DNA from: Clostridiales bacterium
GTDB lineage: Bacteria; Bacillota; Clostridia; Oscillospirales; Acutalibacteraceae
Direction: 5' to 3'
Assembly: GCA_012522615.1 (NCBI GenBank)
Contig: JAAYKB010000003.1
Span: forward strand, 1-35,664
DNA: 35,664 nt
The position numbers and the translations under genes were made by a program. The notes under the pieces were generated by a model. It was given only the letters and a program-made list of their open reading frames with translations, was not told the origin of the DNA and did not search any database. Positions 24,045 to 30,424 of this stretch are shown here, piece after piece; the first letter of the stretch is position 1; each line of letters begins with the position of its first letter.

Positions 24045-24073
24045 TTGTCCATATTAGGTTTTCATGGTATAAT
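24045..24073 (+). promoter_or_regulatory. Promoter of the Spo0A-type regulator gene
   Basis: TTGTCC (24045-24050), a 17-base spacer and TATAAT (24068-24073), about 45 bases before ATG 24117. Confidence 0.65.
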
Positions 24074-24116
24074 TTGTATAGCTGTTTCCAATTTGCTTAC
24101 ATACGAGGGGAATGTC

Positions 24117-24899
24117 ATGGAGAAAAAGCTGTCCGTTCTGTTGGTTGAAGACGACGAAAAGGAATGCAATCTAATTGCTCAGTATATCGACGAGCTTGAC
24201 GACGTTAGCCTGGTTGGCACAACCGACAATTCAGAACAGGGAATCGAATATGTTAAGGATTTTCTGCCCGAAGCTATTATTCTCGACTTGGAGCTTCATC
24301 AGGGCGGGGGAGACGGCTTGACATTTTTAAAGGAGCTAAGATACCTCAATTTGCGTGTCAAGCCTTATGTATTGGTGACTACCAACAATTCCAGCATGGT
24401 TACATATCAATGTGCGCGCCGGCTGGGGGCCGACTTCATCATGGCAAAGCAGCAGGCCGACTATTCGGCAAAGAATGTGGTTGAATTTCTCCGGATGATG
24501 AAAGAAACCATACAAGCAAAGGCAGCCCGGGAATCCCCTCACGGCACGACGGAATCGCCCGAGCAAAAGACCAAACGAATCATCCGCAGGATTTCCTTGG
24601 AACTTGACCATGTCGGAATCAGTCCCAAGGCCGTCGGTTATCAATACCTGATTGACGCCATACAACTGGTTATCAAAAAGCCCTCTACAAACCTCTGCTC
24701 AATCATCGGGGCAAAATACGGAAAAACCGATTCCAGCGTTGAGCGCGCCATGCAGAACGCCATAAACAGAGCCTGGCACACCGCCGACATAAACGATTTG
24801 CTGCAATACTACACGGCAAGGGTCAACTCCGAAAAAGGGGTGCCCACAATAACCGAATTTATTTTTTACTATGCCAACAAGATTAAAAATGAATATTAA
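24117..24899 (+). CDS. Response regulator with Spo0A-type DNA-binding domain
   Basis: 260 residues, the size of Spo0A. Receiver domain (1-125): acidic pocket Glu11-Asp12-Asp13, phosphoacceptor Asp57 (IILDLEL), Thr89 and Lys111. The output domain (about 150-260) has the Spo0A_C layout: RIIRRISLELDHVGISPKAV, GYQYLIDAIQLVI, recognition-helix region TDSSVERAMQNAINRAW, and a C-terminal EFIFYYANKI helix that contacts sigma-A in Spo0A. The linker is Pro/Glu-rich. ATG 24117 has GAGGGGAA upstream; the open frame to 24003 includes the promoter, so it is not coding. It is either a Spo0A paralogue paired with the kinase at 25121 or a divergent Spo0A. The hydrophobic N-terminus of the longer frame is spurious. 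Confidence 0.88.
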   Translation: MEKKLSVLLVEDDEKECNLIAQYIDELDDVSLVGTTDNSEQGIEYVKDFLPEAIILDLELHQGGGDGLTFLKELRYLNLRVKPYVLVTTNNSSMVTYQCARRLGADFIMAKQQADYSAKNVVEFLRMMKETIQAKAARESPHGTTESPEQKTKRIIRRISLELDHVGISPKAVGYQYLIDAIQLVIKKPSTNLCSIIGAKYGKTDSSVERAMQNAINRAWHTADINDLLQYYTARVNSEKGVPTITEFIFYYANKIKNEY

Positions 24900-24940
24900 A
24901 AAATCGAGAGCCGCACAAAATGTGCGGCCCCTTCTCGATT
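24898..24940 (-). terminator. Terminator of the minus-strand micro-gene
   Basis: On the minus strand AATCGAGA (24940-24933) pairs with TCTCGATT (24909-24902), and CCGCACA (24927-24921) with TGTGCGG (24917-24911). The run of six T (24903-24898) is on this strand only; the plus strand continues TCGTCT after the stem. It therefore serves the minus-strand transcript. Confidence 0.88.
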
Positions 24941-24948
24941 CGTCTAAT

Positions 24949-24993
24949 TTATATTACCAGTAGTCCACGAAGCCATACCCAAAACTTCCACAT
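24949..24993 (-). CDS. 14-residue Trp-rich hydrophobic peptide (putative signal or membrane micropeptide)
   Basis: On the minus strand AAAGGAGG (25008-25001) lies 7 bases before ATG 24993. The frame reads MWKFWVWLRGLLVI and stops at TAA 24949. A dedicated terminator starts 9 bases later, and a TATAAT (25047-25042) lies about 50 bases upstream, so a transcript of about 135 bases is expected. The peptide has three Trp, one Phe, two positive charges and no Cys, so it cannot form an AgrD-type thiolactone. It could insert in the membrane or be exported as a short hydrophobic pheromone. Its position between the regulator and the sensor kinase genes suggests a signal for that pair. I recognise no family. 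The transcript could also act as a small RNA. Confidence 0.6.
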   Translation of the reverse strand: MWKFWVWLRGLLVI

Positions 24994-25041
24994 AACTAAG
25001 CCTCCTTTTATGTATTTTATTGATATAAGTTTACCCCATTT

Positions 25042-25068
25042 ATTATATATTTTGTATTAGTTGACGAT
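25042..25068 (-). promoter_or_regulatory. Micro-gene promoter with a 0A-box-like site at its -35
   Basis: On the minus strand TATAAT (25047-25042) has no -35 box at 16-18 bases. In that place the plus strand carries TTGACGAT (25061-25068), which matches TGNCGA of the Spo0A box TGNCGAA. Spo0A-activated promoters often look like this. The same site lies about 55 bases before the kinase start. Confidence 0.4.
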
Positions 25069-25120
25069 ATGTGGTTGATGTAGATTTTTGTTGCATCTCG
25101 TCTAAAAAGGAAGGTTTTAA

Positions 25121-26587
25121 ATGATAGAGTTACTTATAAGACATTTTGCTATCATTCTTTCTAGCCTGTATACCTATGCAAGGCTTCTAAATCTGAAAAG
25201 AAGCCCCCGTCAAATTCTGATTTCATCTTTGTTTTCATTATGTTTGTCAGTAGCAACCTGTCTGATAAAGCTACATTTCTCATATATTAGTTTTCTTTCT
25301 ATGATTGTTTTTACTTTTGTTTTCACAACATGGAAAACAAAAACAAGGATAGAACTATCTGTGACAACCACTGTTCTATCCTTCGCAATCTGCTATGTAA
25401 TCTATTTTTTTTCGTCGGTACTCACATCAGGTGTTTTTTGGCTTTTTGATGTGGAATTGTCTGTTTCTCTGATTTATCTAACGGCGTGCTCATCCCTGCT
25501 GCTGCTTTTGATGATACGGCTGCCCTTTTTATCAAGGCGGCTGAAAAACGGCATGCCCTTTCTTATAAAAAAGGGGGGCGGCAATGCCGGCGTTATTATC
25601 AGCGTCATACTTTTGTGTTGTGGTATCTTGCTAAGTAACAATAAAGATATGCGACTGATCTATGTAGTTCCGTTATTTATGATAATATTCGGCGCCGTGT
25701 TCATGCTAATCTGGTGGCGGAGCAGGTTGACCAGAGAATATATAGAAACCCTGCGGAGCAACGAGATTAAAGACCTGCGGGAAATGCTTCTTAAAAAGGA
25801 GGACCAGATAGACTGCCTTGAACAGAATAACCAAGCCTTGGCGAAAATCATACATAGGGATAACAAGCTGATTCCCGCCATGGAGCTTGCCGTCAGGGAT
25901 TTTCTCAAGTCTGCCGAACAGATGGAGCAGACGGAATTGAAGCGGCACGGTCAGGAGCTTCTCCGGCAGCTCAAAGAATTGTCGGGCGAGCGTTCGGGTA
26001 TTATTGAGGAATACCAGTTCCAATGCAAAACTCTGCCGAAAACCAAGGTGTGTTCCGTAGACACGCTGATTTCATATATGTTCAATAAGTCCAAGGAATA
26101 TCGGGTAAAATTTGATCTGGCAATCCTCGGGAGCATAAAATACATGGTCGAAAAGGTTATCCCCGAATCGGATTTAAATACGGTGTTGGCGGATTTATGC
26201 GAAAACGCCATTCTGGCGGCCAAAGACAGTGAGAGAAAGAGCGTTTTGCTGGTTATCGGTATTTCCGACGGCTGTTATTCAATCGACGTGTTTGACAGCG
26301 GCCTGCCTTTTGAGATTGACACCCTCGCTAATCTGGGGCTCAAAAAAATTACCACCCGCGCCGAATCGGGTGGAAGCGGTATCGGGCTTGCAACGACTTT
26401 TGAGATAAAAGAGGCTCATAACGCCAGCTTTATTATTGAGGAGTATAATAACGACGGGCAGCTTTTCACCAAAAAGGTGTCGCTTAAATTTGATAATCTG
26501 AACCAATATCTTGTGATAACAAAAAGGGATGACGCTGTAAAAGCATCATCCCAAAGAGCCGATTTAACAGTAAGAAAACCGGATTAG
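25121..26587 (+). CDS. Sensor histidine kinase, AgrC/GHKL type with polytopic membrane sensor
   Basis: 488 residues. About six hydrophobic helices (1-200) form an AgrC-like membrane sensor without a large extracellular domain. Then come a coiled coil (205-240), the H-box KIIHRDNKLIPAM with phosphoacceptor His245, N-box DLCENAILAA (Asn362), and ATP-binding boxes VFDSGLPF (391-397) and GGSGIGLATTFEI (417-429). Kinases of this type respond to peptides or to membrane signals. ATG 25121 has AAAAAGGAAGG upstream. The last ~30 residues (ITKRDDAVKASSQR...) are encoded by DNA that also forms the terminator of hppA. The Spo0A-type regulator gene lies upstream, with the micropeptide gene between them on the other strand. 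Confidence 0.9.
   Translation: MIELLIRHFAIILSSLYTYARLLNLKRSPRQILISSLFSLCLSVATCLIKLHFSYISFLSMIVFTFVFTTWKTKTRIELSVTTTVLSFAICYVIYFFSSVLTSGVFWLFDVELSVSLIYLTACSSLLLLLMIRLPFLSRRLKNGMPFLIKKGGGNAGVIISVILLCCGILLSNNKDMRLIYVVPLFMIIFGAVFMLIWWRSRLTREYIETLRSNEIKDLREMLLKKEDQIDCLEQNNQALAKIIHRDNKLIPAMELAVRDFLKSAEQMEQTELKRHGQELLRQLKELSGERSGIIEEYQFQCKTLPKTKVCSVDTLISYMFNKSKEYRVKFDLAILGSIKYMVEKVIPESDLNTVLADLCENAILAAKDSERKSVLLVIGISDGCYSIDVFDSGLPFEIDTLANLGLKKITTRAESGGSGIGLATTFEIKEAHNASFIIEEYNNDGQLFTKKVSLKFDNLNQYLVITKRDDAVKASSQRADLTVRKPD
26521..26552 (-). terminator. hppA terminator embedded in the kinase coding region
   Basis: On the minus strand GGGATGATGC (26552-26543) pairs along its whole length with GCGTCATCCC (26535-26526), using one G-U pair, and is followed by TTTTT (26525-26521). 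On the plus strand the same position is a C/A mismatch, so the minus-strand RNA is the functional one. Confidence 0.8.
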
Positions 26588-26603
26588 AACCTGTAAAATT
26601 GTT

Positions 26604-28682
26604 TTAACCGAAAATAGAGAGGGTCAAGAACAGGGTCGACATCAGCGAGGATACAAGGGATACCACGGTTATCTGGGTGTTGATGGACGGCCCTGCAGTA
26701 TCCTTGAACGGGTCGCCTACCGTGTCGCCCACAACCGCGGCTTTGTGCGATTCCGAACCCTTTCCTCCGTTGGCTCCCGATTCAATATACTTTTTAGAGT
26801 TGTCCCACAAGCCGCCCGAATTTGACATAAACAGTGCCAGCAGAAGTCCGCTTACAATATTTCCCGTCAAAAATCCGCCGATTGCCTGCACTCCGCCGAT
26901 AAAGCCTACACAGATGGTTGCGATTATTGCGGTAAGCCCCGCGGGAATCAGCTCGCGCAGTGCCCCGTGCGTCGCTATTTCAATACATTTGTCATAATCG
27001 GGCTGGGCTTCGGGTTCGCCCTCTTTCAGCCCCACAATTTCTTTGAATTGCCGGTGGATTTCGGATACCATACGCTGGGCGTTCCTGTCAACACCGAGCA
27101 TCAGCATTGCTGAAAATACGGCGGGTATTGCGGCGCCGACCAGCATGCCGAAAAACACGACAGGGTTCATAATATCAAAGCCTGTAATAAGACCCAGCCC
27201 GTGCTCCAATGCGGCTTGGTTAACCTCGCTGATAAAAGCGCCGAGCAGAGCGATAACTGTCAGACCGGCCGCCCCGATTGCAAAGCCTTTTGTTATGGCT
27301 TTTACGGTGTTTCCGGCGCTGTCAAGCGAATCGGTAATCTCCAACACTTCATCCCCGAGATCACCCATTTCCGCAAGACCGCGGGCATTATCGACTATCG
27401 GACCGTATGCGTCGTTTGAAATAATCATACCCACAATGGAGAGCATTCCGACCGCCGCCATTGCGATGCCGAACATGGGATATTCCCCTCCGAGCGGCTC
27501 GCATATTTTGTATGCCCCGAGGGCAGAGACTCCGATACCAATCATTGCTGGCAGAGTGCTCAAAAAGCCGTAAGATATGCCGGACAGGATTGTAAATGCC
27601 GGACCCGATTCCGACGCCTTGGCAACCCTGCGAACCGGATTTTTTCTGTCGTCGGTGAAATAGTCGGTCGTGATTCCTATGATAACACCGACCACAAGTC
27701 CAAGTATACTGGCGCCCCATATCCTCCACTCAAAGCCGAAAGCCCATGTCGCGAGGGCGGTGAGGACACCGAATATCGCTGTTGTAACATAAGTGCTGCT
27801 GTTAAGCGCAAAGGTCGGATTTCCGTTTTTGCCGATACGCGCCGTGGCAACCCCGATAATCGAGGCAAGCAGACCGATGGCGGCATAACAGAACACCATA
27901 TTGATATTTATTTGTTTGCCGAGACTGGCGGCAATCACAAGGGCGGCCGACATCGACGCAACGTTGGAATCGAACAAATCCGCCCCCATTCCGGCCACGT
28001 CGCCCACGTTATCACCGACATTATCGGCGATAACCGCGGGATTGCGCGGGTCGTCTTCGGGAATGCCGAGTTCAACCTTGCCGCAGAGGTCGGCGCTTAT
28101 ATCGGCGGTTTTGGTAAAAATGCCGCCGCCCGCCTTTGCAAACAGGGCAAGCGAGCTTGCGCCAAAGCTGAATCCGAGAAGGGCGGTCATGTTGTCTGTA
28201 ATCAGGTAAACAAGTGTTACACCGAGCAGGCTGGCGCCCACAACCGCCATTCCCATGACCGCGCCGCCGCGGAACCCTGACATGAAAGCGGGGCGGATAC
28301 CCTTTTTCGCCGACTCTGCCGTTCTCATATTTGCAATCGTGGCTACCTGAATGCCGATTTTACCGGCTATTGACGAAAACACCGCGCCGGTGATGTACGC
28401 GATTGCCATGGTGAGGTTTTGGATAAAATCGTTTTTCCATATCGGACTCGGGAGAAACAGGAATATCAAAAGGGAGGCGACGCCGACAAACTTGGCGAGA
28501 ACCATATATTCCTTTGCAAGGAAGGTGTTCGCTCCTCTTCGTATCAAACCGCCGACATGTATAATACGCTCGTTTGACACCGGCTGCTTCTTGACCCATC
28601 CGTACAGCCATGCCGCAAAGGCAAATGACAGTAAAGCGATTAGGATTGACACCGCGGGAAAAAATGCTTGGCTGAATGGCAT
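26604..28682 (-). CDS. hppA: Membrane-bound proton-translocating pyrophosphatase
   Basis: Couples hydrolysis of pyrophosphate to ion pumping across the membrane. 692 residues with about 16 helices. Substrate-binding motifs: KTADISADLCGKVELGIPED (191-210), DDPRNPAVIADNVGDNVGD (210-228) and a C-terminal GDTVGDPFKDTAGPSIN. Lys461 in GNTVKAITKG replaces the Ala of K+-dependent enzymes, which marks the K+-independent class; those known pump protons. ADISADLCGK departs slightly from the usual ADVGADLVGK. The start at 28682 has GGAGGAG upstream. No clear -35/-10 pair was found in its leader. Confidence 0.96.
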   Translation of the reverse strand: MPFSQAFFPAVSILIALLSFAFAAWLYGWVKKQPVSNERIIHVGGLIRRGANTFLAKEYMVLAKFVGVASLLIFLFLPSPIWKNDFIQNLTMAIAYITGAVFSSIAGKIGIQVATIANMRTAESAKKGIRPAFMSGFRGGAVMGMAVVGASLLGVTLVYLITDNMTALLGFSFGASSLALFAKAGGGIFTKTADISADLCGKVELGIPEDDPRNPAVIADNVGDNVGDVAGMGADLFDSNVASMSAALVIAASLGKQININMVFCYAAIGLLASIIGVATARIGKNGNPTFALNSSTYVTTAIFGVLTALATWAFGFEWRIWGASILGLVVGVIIGITTDYFTDDRKNPVRRVAKASESGPAFTILSGISYGFLSTLPAMIGIGVSALGAYKICEPLGGEYPMFGIAMAAVGMLSIVGMIISNDAYGPIVDNARGLAEMGDLGDEVLEITDSLDSAGNTVKAITKGFAIGAAGLTVIALLGAFISEVNQAALEHGLGLITGFDIMNPVVFFGMLVGAAIPAVFSAMLMLGVDRNAQRMVSEIHRQFKEIVGLKEGEPEAQPDYDKCIEIATHGALRELIPAGLTAIIATICVGFIGGVQAIGGFLTGNIVSGLLLALFMSNSGGLWDNSKKYIESGANGGKGSESHKAAVVGDTVGDPFKDTAGPSINTQITVVSLVSSLMSTLFLTLSIFG

Positions 28683-28835
28683 ATTTTACTCCTCCATTGT
28701 TGTCATTATATACTGGCATTCGGTTAAATTTTTCCATACCCCTTCAATTATATAGTCGGATAATATTAATAAAATGTGAATTAGTACAAATTTTAGTACT
28801 ATTATTCTATATTACTGCAACATCATATTATATGT

Positions 28836-28930
28836 CGTTAAGGCGTTTCGGGGAACCGAATCCTACCCGCTGACAGCCGCAAAGCCCCTGCCGCGGCGGT
28901 AAATCACGAAATTCCCCTGTACCGATTTTC
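28836..28930. other. GC-rich structured island in the hppA/GntR intergenic region
   Basis: The 28683-29066 gap is AT-rich except for this block. It can form TTCGG-GGAA-CCGAA (GNRA loop, about 28849-28862), GCCGC...GCGGC (about 28875-28896) and an outer GGGGAA/TTCCCC pairing. No ORF is seen. It may be a small RNA or a regulatory leader of hppA or the GntR gene. TTAGTAC repeats at 28781-28787 and 28793-28799 lie between it and hppA. Confidence 0.4.
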
Positions 28931-28979
28931 CGATATTATTCCCTGATTTTATAGTTTTAGAAAAAATTATAGAAATGCA

Positions 28980-29042
28980 TTGACATTTATTAACGACAGA
29001 GCTATACTAACTGTATTATATCAAATAGTACGGTTAGTATAG
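28980..29042 (+). promoter_or_regulatory. Promoter and palindromic operator of the GntR-ABC operon
   Basis: TTGACA (28980-28985), a 17-base spacer and TATACT (29003-29008) form a near-consensus promoter. CTATACTAAC (29002-29011) is repeated inverted as GTTAGTATAG (29033-29042), covering the -10 box and start site. Autorepression by the GntR protein is the simplest reading. Confidence 0.75.
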
Positions 29043-29066
29043 TAAAACTAGGAAAGGGGAGCGGTT

Positions 29067-29480
29067 ATGTTTTCAATTGACATCATGTCGCGGCAGCCGA
29101 TATACGAGCAGATAATCGAGCAGCTCGAACGGTATATCCTCTCAGACCTGCTTAAGCCGGGCGACCAGCTGCCGTCCGTCAGGGAAATGTCGGTACGGCT
29201 TTCAATCAACCCCAACACCATACAAAAGGCTTATTCCGAGCTCGACCACCGCGGAATCCTCTGCTCGGTACCCGGGAGAGGATGCTTTATATCGGAAAAC
29301 GCCGTCCCCATTTTAAGCGAGATGCGGAGAAAGGATATCGAAAAACTGGAGGACTTGGTTTACAATTTGGCGCTGGCCGGTGTCGAAAAGGAAAAGACGA
29401 TTAGCATTGTAGAAAAAGCTTACGAAAACATTCGCGGGCAAAGTACAAACGGGAAGGATGGTAACCATGATAAAGGCTGA
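29067..29480 (+). CDS. GntR-family regulator, YtrA subfamily
   Basis: 137 residues: an N-terminal winged helix (about 8-70: RQPIYEQIIEQLERYILSDL, LKPGDQLPSVREMSVRLSIN, PNTIQKAYSELDHRGI, PGRGCFI) and a short helical tail, typical of YtrA repressors that control adjacent ABC genes. ATG 29067 has GGAAAGGGGAG upstream. Its end overlaps the ATPase gene by 14 bases. Confidence 0.95.
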   Translation: MFSIDIMSRQPIYEQIIEQLERYILSDLLKPGDQLPSVREMSVRLSINPNTIQKAYSELDHRGILCSVPGRGCFISENAVPILSEMRRKDIEKLEDLVYNLALAGVEKEKTISIVEKAYENIRGQSTNGKDGNHDKG

Positions 29481-30387
29481 AAAGCTTACCAAACGGTTTG
29501 ATGATATCACGGCGCTTGACGGCATCACCTGTACCATACCCAAAGGCTGTGTTTACGGTATGGTTGGCTCGAATGGGGCGGGAAAGTCGACATTCCTGCG
29601 TCTGGCTGCCGGGGTATACAAGCCCGACGGAGGTCTTGTCACGGTTGACGGTATGCCGATTTACGAAAACCCCGAACATAAGGCGCGGATCGCCTATATT
29701 GCGGATGAAACATATTTCCTGCCGGGCGCCAACCTTAAAAAAATGGCGGGTTTTTACGCCGCCGGCTATCCTTCGTTTTGTATGAAGCGTTTTACCGTCC
29801 TGACCGACCGGTTCGGGCTGGACATAAAAAAGCCGCTCGGAAGCTTTTCAAAGGGGATGAGAAGGCAGGCCGCCGTAATACTAGCTCTTTCCCGCCGCGC
29901 GGATTATTACCTGTTTGATGAAACCTTTGACGGGCTTGACCCGATTGTTCGAAAGCTGGTAAGAAGCCTTATCTGCGACGAGGTGATTGAAAATAATTCG
30001 ACCGTTGTGGTTACCTCCCACTCACTTCGCGAGCTCGAGGATACCTGCGACCAGCTTGCCCTGCTTCACCGCGGAGGGGTTGTCCTCGAAAGCGATGTCG
30101 GCAACCTCAAGACCTCGCTGTTTAAAATACAGGTAGCATTCCCGCAGGAGTATGACCATTCGTTATTCGACGGGCTTGAGCTTGTCCACTTTACCAAACG
30201 CGGCTCTGTCTCCAACCTTATCGTACGCGGCGACCGGAAGGAAACGGTTGAACGGCTGCGGGTCTTGCAGCCGACCGTGCTTGACGCCTTGCCGCTGACA
30301 TTAGAGGAAGTGTTTACCTACGAAATGGAAGCCCTGGGTTATGCGTTTTCCGAAACAGGGATTCAGGGCACAGAGCAAGCCATCTAA
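29467..30387 (+). CDS. ABC transporter ATP-binding protein (YtrB-like)
   Basis: 306 residues: Walker A GSNGAGKST (about 38-46), Q-loop region YIADETYF, signature FSKGMRRQ, Walker B YYLFDETFDGLDP (DET replaces the common DEP) and switch His in VTSHSLRELED. ATG 29467 is chosen because GGAAGG (29451-29456) abuts the earlier ATG at 29458. Partner of the membrane protein downstream; both are under the GntR regulator, as in ytr-type systems that respond to cell-wall stress. Confidence 0.93.
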   Translation: MIKAEKLTKRFDDITALDGITCTIPKGCVYGMVGSNGAGKSTFLRLAAGVYKPDGGLVTVDGMPIYENPEHKARIAYIADETYFLPGANLKKMAGFYAAGYPSFCMKRFTVLTDRFGLDIKKPLGSFSKGMRRQAAVILALSRRADYYLFDETFDGLDPIVRKLVRSLICDEVIENNSTVVVTSHSLRELEDTCDQLALLHRGGVVLESDVGNLKTSLFKIQVAFPQEYDHSLFDGLELVHFTKRGSVSNLIVRGDRKETVERLRVLQPTVLDALPLTLEEVFTYEMEALGYAFSETGIQGTEQAI

Positions 30388-30424
30388 AATTATACTATGA
30401 TGGGTGAAAGGGTGACATTTTATA

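Noticed and set aside
24949..25120. AgrD-like thiolactone pheromone gene on the plus strand beside the kinase
   Set aside because: No plus-strand ATG/GTG ORF with a Shine-Dalgarno and a Cys-containing core exists there, and no agrB is in the window.
28836..28930. c-di-GMP-I or c-di-AMP riboswitch
   Set aside because: Isolated matches (GCAAAGCC, CCGAATCC) only; the partner helices and conserved joining regions of either class are absent, so it is reported only as a structured island.
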